From SHZL01 sp031362985 (GTDB lineage Bacteria; Pseudomonadota; Gammaproteobacteria; Xanthomonadales; SZUA-36), in NCBI GenBank assembly GCA_031362985.1, contig JANLTO010000120.1, forward strand, positions 1 to 64,000: 64,000 nt of DNA, in the 5' to 3' direction. The position numbers were made by a program, and so were the translations under genes. The notes beneath the pieces were generated by a model. That model was not told where the DNA came from, did no database searches, and saw only the letters and a list, made by a program, of their open reading frames with translations. Shown here in pieces: positions 50,551 through 59,933 of the stretch; within the stretch, counting starts at the first letter, position 1, and each line of letters opens with the position of its first letter.

Positions 50551-51885
50551 TCAGCGTATCGGCGTCGAGAAAAAATCAAAAAAGAAGTAAAACAGCAAGC
50601 TGCTGGTGATCAGGGTTGCGAGCATGGCCGGCGTACCGTAGCGGAACCACACCCAGGGCGTTATGGCCAGCGCAGGATTGTTCTCTTTTTTCGCCAGCCG
50701 CTCGGAAATGGTCACAATGTACACATTGGCGGTTGCGCCTATATGTGTGCCATTACCGCCCATACCCACACCCACGGCCAGCGCCCACCACAGCGGTGTT
50801 ATCTGGATGCCTTGCGCTTCAATGCCCAGCAAGATGGGGACCATGGCTGCGGTGAAGGGTATGTTATCGATCAGGGCAGAAAGAAGGGCGGCAACCCAAA
50901 GCAACACGAGAGTAGCCGTCAGCAGGTCTCTTTGCACAAAGGGCACAATGTATTGTCCTATGTAACGCAGAAAACCACTGTGCTCCACGCCGCCGACCAC
51001 GATAAACAGGGAGATGAAAAAAATCAGCAATGGAATTTCCACATCTTCCATGGCGTGATCCATTTCCACGTTGCGGGCTATGAATAACAACAAGGCCAGC
51101 CCTGTGGCGGCAACCATCCAGGGTTCCCAGCCTATCTGGTGATGCACCACAAACAGCACGATCATCACTCCCAGGACAGCCACACATTTGCGCCACAGGG
51201 TACGATCTTTGTACTCCGTCACCTGGTCAAAAACACCCGCAGGCTTGCGCGCTAGTTCTTTGCGGAAAAGAACCCGGAAGGACAGTAGTGCGGCCAGCAC
51301 CGCGACACACACCAGGCCGCTCATGTAGTAGAAAAATGTGTTGAAGTCGATGCCTCTGGCCGAACCGATCATCAGGTTGGGCGGATCACCCACCAGGGTA
51401 GCGACACCACCGACATTGGACAGCATTGCTGCGGCGAGAAGATAGGGAATCGGGGTGATTTTCATCGACCGTGTGATCATGATGATCAGGGGCCCGAAAA
51501 TGACCACCGTGGTCACATTGTCCAGCAACATCGACACCCCGGCGACCGACGTGCCGAGCAGCACCAAAAGGGTGAACGGGTGGCCACGACTGATTCGCGT
51601 CATGTACCTGGCCATGGCCTCGAACCCGCCAGTCGGGATCATGATGGAAATGATGGCCATCATGCAACCGAGGAGGAAAACCACGTTCCAGTCAACCGCC
51701 TCAACCGCCAGAATTGAATCGTAAAAACCATAATACTGGCCCACGATGATCATCAGGATGGCGCCCATCATGGAAAACTTTGCACGGTGAAACCCGTGCA
51801 GCGTTTCAGAGAAAATTCCAATGAACGTAACAGCCAGCACGATGGCGGAGGCGATCATCGCGTCGGTCATTACCAGTATTTCCAC
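50551..51885 (-). CDS. ArsB/NhaD-superfamily ion permease
   Basis: A 444-residue membrane protein with about eleven helices, similar to the P-protein/NhaD-like branch of the ion transporter superfamily. Features are HRAKFSMMGAILMIIVGQ, SMLLDNVTTVVIFGPLIIMI, SNVGGVATLVGDPPNLMIG and GVGMGGNGTHIGATANV. The start is a GTG at 51885 with GAGGG 8 bases upstream; the ATG five codons later lies too far from that site. The substrate may be sodium/proton, arsenite or an organic anion. Confidence 0.85.
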   Translation of the reverse strand: MEILVMTDAMIASAIVLAVTFIGIFSETLHGFHRAKFSMMGAILMIIVGQYYGFYDSILAVEAVDWNVVFLLGCMMAIISIMIPTGGFEAMARYMTRISRGHPFTLLVLLGTSVAGVSMLLDNVTTVVIFGPLIIMITRSMKITPIPYLLAAAMLSNVGGVATLVGDPPNLMIGSARGIDFNTFFYYMSGLVCVAVLAALLSFRVLFRKELARKPAGVFDQVTEYKDRTLWRKCVAVLGVMIVLFVVHHQIGWEPWMVAATGLALLLFIARNVEMDHAMEDVEIPLLIFFISLFIVVGGVEHSGFLRYIGQYIVPFVQRDLLTATLVLLWVAALLSALIDNIPFTAAMVPILLGIEAQGIQITPLWWALAVGVGMGGNGTHIGATANVYIVTISERLAKKENNPALAITPWVWFRYGTPAMLATLITSSLLFYFFFDFFSTPIR

Positions 51886-51984
51886 AGCTTATCCCTCGTT
51901 GGAGTAGATCAGGCGTTTGCCTTGGAGGCGCAGAGTATAGCAGTCGGGCACTACAGGCCAATGTCACGCTTGGCCGGTCTTGCG

Positions 51985-52013
51985 GCATGCACCCCATGAT
52001 GCATGGGTGGTGC
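51985..52013 (+). other. Leader hairpin upstream of metK
   Basis: GCATGCACCCCATG and GCATGGGTGGTGC form an imperfect inverted repeat with a 2-nt centre, about 70 bases before metK. It could be an RNA hairpin or a protein operator. It does not match any SAM or SAH riboswitch consensus I know. Confidence 0.4.
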
Positions 52014-52084
52014 AAACCCTGTTCATTGAGGTTAGAATGTATCTCCCTATCCCGATTGAAAGATATATAGCGAGGCCAGGCTGC

Positions 52085-53257
52085 ATGAGCGACTACCTTT
52101 TTACCTCGGAATCCGTTTCCGAGGGCCACCCCGACAAGGTTGCTGACCAGATTTCCGATGCCGTCCTGGACGCAATCCTGAAAGCGGACAAAGACCCCAG
52201 CCGCGCCCGCGTCGCCTGTGAAACGTTTGTAAAAACCGGCGTGGCCATCGTCGGCGGTGAAATCACCACCAGTGCCTGGGTAGACCTGGAAACCCTCATC
52301 CGCAAAGTCATCGTCGACATTGGCTATAACTCTTCGGAAGTAGGTTTTGACGGCAATACCTGCGGCGTGATCAATATCATCGGCAAGCAATCCCTCGACA
52401 TCAAACGCGGAGTCGATCGCGGGCGCCCGGAAAACCAGGGCGCTGGTGACCAGGGCCTGATGTTTGGTTACGCAACCAACGAAACAGCTGTGCTGATGCC
52501 GGCACCCATTTTTTACGCCCATGAACTGGTCAAGCGCCAGGCACTGGTGCGCCGTACCACCAAGGCGGGCAAGGCTTTCCTGCGCCCGGACGCCAAGAGC
52601 CAGGTGACGTTTCGTTACGCAAACGGCAAGCCGGTGGGGATTGATGCCGTGGTGCTCTCCACTCAGCACAGCCCTGATATTTCCCGGAAAAACCTGCATG
52701 AGCTGGTGATGGAGAAAATCATCAAGCCCGTGTTGCCAAAAGCCTGGCTTGACAAGAAGACCAAGTACCACATCAATCCGACCGGTCGTTTTGAAATTGG
52801 CGGGCCAGTGGGTGATGCAGGCCTGACCGGTCGCAAGATCATTGTTGATACCTACGGTGGCATGGCGCGTCACGGGGGCGGAGCATTTTCCGGAAAAGAC
52901 CCTTCAAAGGTCGACCGTTCGGCAGCCTATGCCTGCCGCTACGTAGCCAAGAACCTGGTTGCCGCCGGCCTGGCGGACCGGGTTGAAATCCAGGTGTCTT
53001 ACGCCATTGGCGTAGCCAAGCCCACTTCGATCAGCGTGGAAACCTTCGGCACCGAGAAAATACCGGCAGCAAAAATCGAACAACTGGTGCGCACGAAATT
53101 CGATTTGCGGCCCTACGGCATCATCAAGATGCTGGACCTTATCCGGCCCATCTACCAACCACTGGCGGCTTATGGCCACATGGGGCGGGAAGACCTGAAG
53201 GTGAGTTGGGAAGCCACCACCCTGGCCGAAGAATTGCGCGATGCAGCCGGGCTTTGA
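52085..53257 (+). CDS. metK: S-adenosylmethionine synthetase
   Basis: Makes SAM from methionine and ATP. 390 residues. Features are SEGHPDKVADQISDAVLD with the catalytic histidine, GAGDQGLMFGYA, the P-loop-like GGGAFSGKDPSKVDRSAAY and the C-terminal AYGHMGR. The ATG at 52085 gives the usual start (MSDYLFTSESVSEGHPDK). Only 40 bases separate it from ahcY; metK-ahcY-metF forms a SAM-cycle operon. Confidence 0.97.
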   Translation: MSDYLFTSESVSEGHPDKVADQISDAVLDAILKADKDPSRARVACETFVKTGVAIVGGEITTSAWVDLETLIRKVIVDIGYNSSEVGFDGNTCGVINIIGKQSLDIKRGVDRGRPENQGAGDQGLMFGYATNETAVLMPAPIFYAHELVKRQALVRRTTKAGKAFLRPDAKSQVTFRYANGKPVGIDAVVLSTQHSPDISRKNLHELVMEKIIKPVLPKAWLDKKTKYHINPTGRFEIGGPVGDAGLTGRKIIVDTYGGMARHGGGAFSGKDPSKVDRSAAYACRYVAKNLVAAGLADRVEIQVSYAIGVAKPTSISVETFGTEKIPAAKIEQLVRTKFDLRPYGIIKMLDLIRPIYQPLAAYGHMGREDLKVSWEATTLAEELRDAAGL

Positions 53258-53297
53258 ACCGGGTCTGGAATCGAACTAAATACACGGGAGTAGAACT

Positions 53298-54728
53298 TTG
53301 AACGCTGTCCTTGACCTGATGAACAAGAACGATTTTTACGTTGCGGATATTTCGCTGGCTGACTTCGGCCGCAAGGAAATTGCCATTGCCGAAACCGAGA
53401 TGCCCGGCCTGATGGCATTGCGCGAAGAGTACGGCGGCACAAAGCCTCTCAAGGGCGCGCGCATTGCGGGTAGTCTGCACATGACCATTCAGACCGCGAT
53501 GCTGATTGAGACGCTGGAAGCGCTGGGGGCGCAGGTGCGTTGGGCCTCGTGCAATATCTATTCAACCCAGGATCACGCAGCGGCCGCGATCGCCAAAAAT
53601 GGCACACCGGTGTTTGCCTTCAAAGGCGAATCACTGGATGAATACTGGGAGTTCACTCACCGGATTTTCGACTGGGGTCAGGGTGATGGTGAAACGAGCT
53701 TTGCCAACATGATCCTGGATGATGGCGGCGATGCCACTCTGCTGCTTTACCTGGGCTCCAGGGCGGAGAAGGATCCCTCCCTGCTGGATAATCCAGGCAG
53801 CGAAGAAGAAGTTTCCCTGTTCAATTCCATCCGCCAGCGACTGGCAAGCCGGCCGGGTTGGTACACCAAGGCATTGGCGCAGATCAAGGGCGTTACCGAA
53901 GAAACCACCACCGGCGTTAAACGCCTGTACCAGATGGCGCGTGATGGTCAATTGCCTTTCCCGGCGATCAATGTCAACGATTCAGTGACCAAGTCCAAAT
54001 TTGATAACCTGTACGGCTGTCGCGAATCGCTGGTGGACGGCATCAAGCGCGCTACCGATGTCATGGTGGCCGGCAAGATCGCCGTCGTTGCCGGATACGG
54101 AGACGTGGGCAAGGGTTGCGCCCAGTCGTTGAAAGGGCTCGGCGCAACGGTTTGGATCACAGAGATCGACCCGATCTGCGCACTGCAGGCTGCCATGGAA
54201 GGGTTCCGCGTAGTGACCATGGACGAAGTGGCTTCGAAGGCCGATATATTCGTCACGGCTACCGGCAATTTTCACGTGATTACCCATGATCACATGGTGC
54301 AGATGAAACACCAGGCCATCGTGTGCAATATCGGGCATTTCGATAACGAGATTGACGTTGCCGGCTTGAAAAAATACCAGTGGGAAAACATCAAGCCGCA
54401 GGTTGATCACATCATTTTCCCGAGTGGCAGGCGGATTATCCTGCTGGCCCAGGGCCGGCTGGTAAACCTTGGATGCGCAACCGGCCATCCCAGCTTCGTG
54501 ATGTCGAATTCATTCACCAACCAGGTGTTGGCGCAGATGGAATTGTGGGGTCACGGCGAGCGCTACGGGAACCAGGTCTACGTATTACCCAAGCACCTGG
54601 ATGAACACGTGGCCCGCTTGCACCTGGAGCGCATCGGCGTGCACCTTACTGAGCTCACTGCGCAGCAGGCAAAGTACATCGGTGTTGATGCCGCCGGACC
54701 GTACAAGCCGGATCACTACCGCTACTGA
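53298..54728 (+). CDS. ahcY: S-adenosylhomocysteine hydrolase
   Basis: Splits S-adenosylhomocysteine into adenosine and homocysteine, using bound NAD. 476 residues. The NAD site is GYGDVGKGCAQSLKGLGA. Other features are HMTIQTAMLIETLEALGA, GHFDNEIDVAGL, NLGCATGHPSFVMSNSF and the C-terminal DHYRY. The start is a TTG at 53298 with GGGAG seven bases upstream; the ATG at 53319 would lose conserved N-terminal residues. Middle gene of metK-ahcY-metF. Confidence 0.96.
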   Translation: MNAVLDLMNKNDFYVADISLADFGRKEIAIAETEMPGLMALREEYGGTKPLKGARIAGSLHMTIQTAMLIETLEALGAQVRWASCNIYSTQDHAAAAIAKNGTPVFAFKGESLDEYWEFTHRIFDWGQGDGETSFANMILDDGGDATLLLYLGSRAEKDPSLLDNPGSEEEVSLFNSIRQRLASRPGWYTKALAQIKGVTEETTTGVKRLYQMARDGQLPFPAINVNDSVTKSKFDNLYGCRESLVDGIKRATDVMVAGKIAVVAGYGDVGKGCAQSLKGLGATVWITEIDPICALQAAMEGFRVVTMDEVASKADIFVTATGNFHVITHDHMVQMKHQAIVCNIGHFDNEIDVAGLKKYQWENIKPQVDHIIFPSGRRIILLAQGRLVNLGCATGHPSFVMSNSFTNQVLAQMELWGHGERYGNQVYVLPKHLDEHVARLHLERIGVHLTELTAQQAKYIGVDAAGPYKPDHYRY

Positions 54729-54776
54729 GTTGAAGTCCCTGGGCACTTGACCAGGAACTTCCTTCAGCTGTCAGAA

Positions 54777-55622
54777 ATGCCGCCTACCGACATTTCCTTC
54801 GAATTCTTTCCGCCACGAACGGAAGAGCAGAAGCTAATCCTTGAGGCCACCTGGCAAAAGCTCGCGCGACTCAGTCCGCATTACTTGTCAGTGACCTTCG
54901 GCGCCGGCGGGTCTACCCTGGATGCAACCCGCGCAACCGTCATGGCGTTACTGCGGGATACCGGCGTCCCGGTCGCCCCGCACATTTCCTGCATGGTGCA
55001 GAGCCGCGGGGTATTGCGTGCCTTGCTGCAGGATTACCGGCAGGCTGGCGTGTGCCGGTTGGTGGTGTTGCGCGGGGATCGGCCGGATGGTGTATCCGGC
55101 CCCGGCCCGTTCCAGTATGCCAGCGAGTTGGTCAGTTTCATCCGCCAGGAATTTGCCGACCAGTTCCACATTACGGTGGCAAGCTATCCGGAGTTTCATC
55201 CGGAATCTCCCTCGGCAGATTCGGACCTGGAATATTTCCGGCGCAAGGTTGAGGCCGGGGCAGACAGTTCTGTGACCCAATATTTTTATAACGCCGACAG
55301 CTATTTTCGTTTTGTTGACGACTGCCATCGCATGGGTGTGCATATCCCCGTCACGCCCGGCATCATGCCCATAACCAATTACCGTCAGCTGTCACACTTT
55401 TCTTCAATGTGCGGGGCTGAAATACCCCAATGGATGCGACGAAGGCTGGAAGGGTTTGGCAATGATGCAGCGGCAATCCGGGACTTCGGCCTCGACGCGG
55501 TAAGCAGGTTGTGCGAACGATTGCTCGCTGGAGGTGCTCCGGGTTTGCACTTGTATACCCTTAACCGCGCTAATGCGAGCCTGATGTTGTATCAGCGGCT
55601 GAACGCCTTGCCGGGAGCTTGA
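54777..55622 (+). CDS. metF: 5,10-methylenetetrahydrofolate reductase
   Basis: FAD enzyme reducing methylene-THF to methyl-THF, the methyl donor for methionine synthesis. 281 residues. Features are ISFEFFPPRTEEQ at the start, LSVTFGAGGST, PHISCM, LVVLRGDRPDG, SYPEFHPES, SVTQYFYN and GIMPITNYRQL. The ATG at 54777 fits the family start; a TTG at 54747 would add 10 residues. It completes the SAM-recycling operon, 48 bases after ahcY. Confidence 0.95.
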   Translation: MPPTDISFEFFPPRTEEQKLILEATWQKLARLSPHYLSVTFGAGGSTLDATRATVMALLRDTGVPVAPHISCMVQSRGVLRALLQDYRQAGVCRLVVLRGDRPDGVSGPGPFQYASELVSFIRQEFADQFHITVASYPEFHPESPSADSDLEYFRRKVEAGADSSVTQYFYNADSYFRFVDDCHRMGVHIPVTPGIMPITNYRQLSHFSSMCGAEIPQWMRRRLEGFGNDAAAIRDFGLDAVSRLCERLLAGGAPGLHLYTLNRANASLMLYQRLNALPGA

Positions 55623-55623
55623 A

Positions 55624-56151
55624 TCAGCGCTTCGTTTCCCGGCCTAGCCAGTACAAGGCGGTGAAGATTTTTGGATCCATAGGAGTGCCATTTGCCTGCC
55701 TGTGCTGCAGCCATCCATCGATCTCTCCCAGGGGGATGACATGAACGGTAATGTCTTCGCTGCCGTCACCGCCGCCGGCCGCCACTTTCTTCAACCCTCG
55801 GGCCAATACAAACGTAATGACTTCGTCGCTCATGCCGGCCGAACTGGGGCATAACATCAACACTTCCAGGTGTGCTGCTTCGAAGCCCGTTTCTTCAAGC
55901 AATTCGCGCTGTGCCGCCAGCAGCACTGGTTCGTCCCGTTCAGCCAGGTCGCCCACCAGCCCTGCGGGCAACTCAATCACCGTGGAATTGACCGGGATGC
56001 GGAACTGTTCGACCAGCACCAACTCGTCCTGCTCGGTGACGGCTATGAGCGCAACCACGCCAGAAGCATTGCTGCGGCTGACAAACTCCCAGCTGCCAAT
56101 TTTTAGCATGCTCAGGTAGTTTCCCCGATATAATAATTCACGATTCTTCAT
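55624..56151 (-). CDS. Nudix hydrolase (ADP-ribose pyrophosphatase-like)
   Basis: A 175-residue Nudix protein. The box appears as GDLAERDEPVLLAAQRELLEETGF, a slightly extended spacing as in ADP-ribose pyrophosphatases; ALIAVTEQDELVLVEQFRIPV and ELPAGLVG precede it. Probable substrates are ADP-ribose or other nucleoside diphosphate derivatives. The ATG at 56151 is used because the open frame upstream overlaps the leader of the divergent gene and is not Nudix-like. It converges on metF. Confidence 0.85.
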   Translation of the reverse strand: MKNRELLYRGNYLSMLKIGSWEFVSRSNASGVVALIAVTEQDELVLVEQFRIPVNSTVIELPAGLVGDLAERDEPVLLAAQRELLEETGFEAAHLEVLMLCPSSAGMSDEVITFVLARGLKKVAAGGGDGSEDITVHVIPLGEIDGWLQHRQANGTPMDPKIFTALYWLGRETKR

Positions 56152-56359
56152 ATGCCCGCGCTCTGGAAAAATTGCGCCATTGTAAAACAGCCACGACGCT
56201 TTGGTCAGGATTCGTTCCGCAATTCCCCGGGGCTGGGTGGAAACCTGGTGCGGCTCATGGAACCAACCGGACTGATCTTGCTCAAACATGCCTGCCTGTA
56301 TCTGGAAGCTTTGGCGGCGCCCTGTTGGCGCCATTTTCCGACCACCTCTGGAAATTGAT

Positions 56360-57799
56360 ATGAAACTCAAATCCCTGAACGCCACGGCCTTGTGGTGCGC
56401 GCTTGTTTTCTGCAGTCCTGCCGCGTGGGCTCAACCTGCATCCGCAGAGCAGGAACAGTCAGCACAGGCGAATTCTGCTTCTCCTGCTGAGAACGCGCAC
56501 CCGAAATCGGGGAAACGCTTCCCGGATGATTTGAAAAGCTTGCACGAAATGGCAATTGCATCCTACCAACAGCAGGAGTGGCTGCGGTTCCTGCAGGCGA
56601 CCATCAAGTTGCGTGAACTCCGCCCCTACGAACCCTTGTACATGGAGTGGATGGTGTTTGGAGCTGCGCGATTGGGCAAGCAGCCGACGGCCTACAATTA
56701 CATGCATGTCATGCAGCAACAGGGGCTGTCGTTCGATTTCAACTCCAGCGAAGACACCGAGAAAGTTCGCAAGACGCAGGTCTACGACTACCTCAACGAC
56801 CTGTTGATCAAAGCAGGTGAACCGATGGGTGAGGGGAGGGTGGCATTCACCTTGCCGGAAACGACCATGCGCCCGGAGAGTATCGCCTGGGATGAAAGTC
56901 GCGCAGCATTCCTGGTGGGTACGCTGGATACGGGGAGGTTACTTGCTGTCACACCGGACGGAAAAGCCACAGAACTGTTAAGCGCTTCCCCAGAGAACGG
57001 GATCCTGGCAATCACCGGCCTGGCGGTTGACGCAGCCAGGAGCCGGCTGTGGCTCAGTTCAGCCGGTGTTCCCGTTTTCATCGGGCTGCCTCCCGCCGCG
57101 ACTGGCCAGGCGGCGTTGCTGGAATTTGATCTCAAGACCCTGCAATTGCTCAACCGCTTTAACGTTCCTGTTGACGGCCTCCCGCACGTGCCCGGCCGGA
57201 TCGGCGTCACGCCACAAGGTGATGTCTTTTTCATCGACCGGGCTGTGCCCATGGTATTTCGCAAGATGGCGGACGGCAGCGCCGTTGCATCCTTTATGGC
57301 CAAGGGCGACATGACCGGGTTCAAGGACATGGCCTTGTCGGATACCGGCAGCAAGATGTACATCGCCGATGCAGCGCTCGGCATCGTGGTGGTTGATATT
57401 GCCGCAGGTACCTCCACGATGCTGGGCGTGCCGGAAACATTGAATGTCGGAGGGATTTCCGGGTTGATTTACAGCGAGAATAGTTTGTTGATGCTGCAAA
57501 GCGGAATTATCCCGCAGAGATTACTGCGGCTGGAGCTGGACCCGACCGGTCTGGATGTGGCCAAGGTAACCCCGCTGGCCATTGCGCTTGAAGAATTCGA
57601 TGCACCTGCATACGGCGTAGTTAATACCGGTGCGATTTTCTATTTTGCTGAGGGCAACATGAGCGGCGTAAATGGTGAGTCGGCTGTGACAACCGTGATG
57701 AAAACACCCATGGTATTAAGTGAGCCGATAGCTCCTGCAGAGGGCAGAAAATACGCAGAAGACGTCGAGGAAAAAAAGGCGAAAAAAATAAAAAATTAG
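56360..57799 (+). CDS. Exported beta-propeller-like protein, unknown function
   Basis: A 479-residue protein with a signal peptide (cleavage near PAAWAQ). A helical segment (about 45-135, TPR-like: YQQQEWLRFLQATIKLREL) precedes a C-terminal region (about 160-440) of repeated strands resembling NHL/SMP-30 beta-propellers (ESIAWDESRAAFLVGTLDTG, GLAVDAARSRLWLSSAG, FKDMALSDTGSKMYIADA, GGISGLIYSENSLLML). It ends in a Lys-rich tail. The function is not known. Divergent from the Nudix gene. Confidence 0.7.
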   Translation: MKLKSLNATALWCALVFCSPAAWAQPASAEQEQSAQANSASPAENAHPKSGKRFPDDLKSLHEMAIASYQQQEWLRFLQATIKLRELRPYEPLYMEWMVFGAARLGKQPTAYNYMHVMQQQGLSFDFNSSEDTEKVRKTQVYDYLNDLLIKAGEPMGEGRVAFTLPETTMRPESIAWDESRAAFLVGTLDTGRLLAVTPDGKATELLSASPENGILAITGLAVDAARSRLWLSSAGVPVFIGLPPAATGQAALLEFDLKTLQLLNRFNVPVDGLPHVPGRIGVTPQGDVFFIDRAVPMVFRKMADGSAVASFMAKGDMTGFKDMALSDTGSKMYIADAALGIVVVDIAAGTSTMLGVPETLNVGGISGLIYSENSLLMLQSGIIPQRLLRLELDPTGLDVAKVTPLAIALEEFDAPAYGVVNTGAIFYFAEGNMSGVNGESAVTTVMKTPMVLSEPIAPAEGRKYAEDVEEKKAKKIKN

Positions 57800-57811
57800 G
57801 CGGCTTGCGGC

Positions 57812-58696
57812 TTAAACGCGCAGGCACCGCTGGCGCAGCATGCTGCCAAATTGTAACTGGTCAAACAGGCGGTTGAGACCGGCAGTGTCTACCGCGCTGC
57901 GCTGGATTTCGGGCGCTGCCAGGGCGGACGCAACATCGGTTTGGATCACGGTGAGACGGCGCGCAAGCTCGGCGGCAGCGCGATGGGTTCGAAGCTTTTG
58001 CTGTAAAGATTTTGCGCCGCGAATGCTGAGGTGCTGCACTTCTTCCACACGGTCGAAAATGGAGTCCAGGTCGCCAAAGTGCTGCAGCAGGGCGGAGGCT
58101 GATTTGGGGCCGACGCCGGGTATTCCCGGAATGTTGTCTACGGCATCGCCGGCGAGGGCAAGGTAGTCGGCAATCTGCTCTGGCAAAACACCGAATTTTT
58201 GCACGATTTGCGCTGCGCCGAGCTTCTCGTTGCGGGAAAAATCCCACCAGTGGTCGCCCGGACGTACCAGTTGAGCCAGGTCTTTGTCACTGCTGACCAG
58301 GCATATGGAGTGGCTGCGTGCACGCCAATGTTCTGCAAGAGTTCCAATCAGGTCATCTGCTTCAAACCTGGGATCGGCAAAGCATCGGAGTCCAAGGCAT
58401 TCAGCAATCGAACGGGCCCATTGAAATTGCCGCTTCAAGTCCTCCGGGGCCGGATCGCGGTTGGCTTTGTACTGCGGATATATTTCATTGCGGTAACTGG
58501 TGGTCAGTGACTCGTCAAAAGCCACGGCCACGTGTTGTGCGGATGTTTGTTCCAGCATGCTGCACAGAAATCCGCAGAAACCATAAGCCGCGTTGGTGGG
58601 CTCGCCCCTGGCGTTGACAAAATCATCGGGGACCGAAAACCAGGCGCGAAAGATATACACGCTGGCATCGATAAGGTAGACGGGTGGAAGGCTCAT
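57812..58696 (-). CDS. 5'-3' exonuclease (FEN/PIN, PolA-like)
   Basis: A 294-residue stand-alone 5'-3' nuclease resembling the N-terminal domain of DNA polymerase I. Features are YLIDASVYIFRAWFS, VAFDESLTTSYRNEIYPQYKANR, FEADDLIGTLAE, LVSSDKDLAQLV and the H3TH helix GDAVDNIPGIPGVGPKSASALL. It likely processes flaps or RNA primers. E. coli Xni is a shorter relative. It converges on the propeller gene and lies downstream of the HNH gene, 32 bases apart. Confidence 0.9.
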   Translation of the reverse strand: MSLPPVYLIDASVYIFRAWFSVPDDFVNARGEPTNAAYGFCGFLCSMLEQTSAQHVAVAFDESLTTSYRNEIYPQYKANRDPAPEDLKRQFQWARSIAECLGLRCFADPRFEADDLIGTLAEHWRARSHSICLVSSDKDLAQLVRPGDHWWDFSRNEKLGAAQIVQKFGVLPEQIADYLALAGDAVDNIPGIPGVGPKSASALLQHFGDLDSIFDRVEEVQHLSIRGAKSLQQKLRTHRAAAELARRLTVIQTDVASALAAPEIQRSAVDTAGLNRLFDQLQFGSMLRQRCLRV

Positions 58697-58728
58697 GTGC
58701 AGGGATTATTGCACAGAACTGAAATGCC

Positions 58729-59337
58729 TTAAGCCAACAGCTGCTGCCCTTGTTCCACCCGTTTGCGCAGAACGCTGTTGCGCGGGAAATGCGCCAGCAG
58801 GAACTCCATCTGGTCAGCGAGGATTCTGCGGCCCTGCAGGTAGATGTATTCGGCATGGGTCGGGGTAAACGGAATTGCCAGCAATTGCAGGTCTGCCTGT
58901 TCCGGCGTGCGGCCGGCCTTATGGTTATTGCAGCGCTTGCAGGCTGTGACAACGTTGCCCCACGTGTCCTTGCCGCCCTGGCTGAACGGCTTGACATGGT
59001 CCCGCGAAAGCATGAAATTCGGGAACTGCAGGCCGCAGTACAGGCACAAAGACTGATCCCTGCGGAACAGCGCCTTGTTGCTCAGCGGGGGTGTATAACC
59101 GCTGGCAAAAAGATGCGCGTGCGGGTGATGGCCCCAGCTTGCGATGATGGCGTTAACTTCGATAGAGCTGCGTTCCCCGGTAATGGCGTTGATGCCGCCG
59201 CGGATGCGATAAAGAGCTCTTCCCAGGGAGTAGCTAACCTGATCCAGCGCAATAAGGCGCACGGCTGCCTGGTAGTCGATCCATTCCAAAGGCATGCCGG
59301 AAACATCGGTTCTTAAAACCTGTTGCTGTAGGTCCAT
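58729..59337 (-). CDS. HNH endonuclease
   Basis: A 202-residue protein with an intact HNH/zinc domain in the middle: CLYCG (C98, C101), SRDHV (D113, H114), WGNVVTAC and CKRCNNHKAG (C133, C136, N137-H139). These stand-alone HNH proteins are common and conserved in proteobacteria; they are not tied to mobility here. The function is unknown. A good promoter precedes it (59414-59442). Confidence 0.88.
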   Translation of the reverse strand: MDLQQQVLRTDVSGMPLEWIDYQAAVRLIALDQVSYSLGRALYRIRGGINAITGERSSIEVNAIIASWGHHPHAHLFASGYTPPLSNKALFRRDQSLCLYCGLQFPNFMLSRDHVKPFSQGGKDTWGNVVTACKRCNNHKAGRTPEQADLQLLAIPFTPTHAEYIYLQGRRILADQMEFLLAHFPRNSVLRKRVEQGQQLLA

Positions 59338-59413
59338 GGCCTGCTCACTGTGCTACCGGAGTAAACATAAAACAAGGCATTACCATCGCGTCTTCGTATT
59401 TTCTTATACTGGC

Positions 59414-59442
59414 TGTATATCCGGTTTAATTGAAAATGGCAA
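59414..59442 (-). promoter_or_regulatory. Sigma-70 promoter for the HNH gene
   Basis: On the minus strand: TTGCCA (59442-59437) and TATACA (59419-59414) separated by 17 bases. The predicted leader is about 70 bases. It sits in the 650-base divergent gap with degQ. Confidence 0.6.
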
Positions 59443-59584
59443 GGCTGGGCCGTGAGCCCGTCCCAGGGGGATCCTCGCCGCCGGTCAGCTTGGGGGCGCG
59501 AGTTGGTGCCAGTTGTCCACAGGGGGGCGCAAGCCGCGGGCGGTAGACACCGTATATAGTTCGCTATTGCATCCGTGCCGGGGT

Positions 59585-59687
59585 CAGGGATCGGTGAGTT
59601 CTTTCAGGACACGCCGTATATACATCCATGTAGGCTCCTCACCAGCTTCCCTGCTGGCGACGGTCCAGAAAGAACTCCCCCTCCCTG
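59585..59687. repeat. Structured intergenic repeat, element A copy 2
   Basis: 103 bp with arms at 59585-59610 and 59663-59687 and the same two internal hairpins as copy 1 (10558-10661). It lies in the same orientation and order relative to element B. Confidence 0.85.
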
Positions 59688-59763
59688 TCCTTGACTCTTG
59701 ATTCCGAGGCCTAGTCCTACCGGGAACCGCAAGTTTGAACAACTCCGCGATATCACAAAGCTA

Positions 59764-59879
59764 AGCAAGCTGGGGCGGGGAGACTTGCCCGGGAGTGTAT
59801 GCGGCAGGGAAGCCGCATCCAAGCCCCCAGGGATGGGTTCACGGCGTCTCCCGGGTAAGTCTACCGGCCACGGCTAGCG
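59764..59879. repeat. Structured intergenic repeat, element B copy 2
   Basis: 116 bp, exactly as long as copy 1. Outer arms are 59764-59795 and 59848-59879. The hairpins are ATGCGGC/GCCGCAT and CCCA/TGGG with AGGGA- or GGGA-containing loops. Unlike copy 1, it lies between divergent genes, upstream of degQ. Confidence 0.85.
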
Positions 59880-59933
59880 CCCCATGCTGGCCAGCGGCAC
59901 CCGCTCCTTGGCCCCGGCATGGATGGGACAGCA

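Noticed and set aside
53258..53297. SAH riboswitch upstream of ahcY
   Set aside because: The gap to metK is only 40 bases and lacks the conserved SAH-riboswitch core; no room for the fold.
58729..59337. HNH gene as a homing endonuclease or part of a mobile element
   Set aside because: It has its own promoter and housekeeping neighbours, and no intron, intein or terminal repeats are seen.
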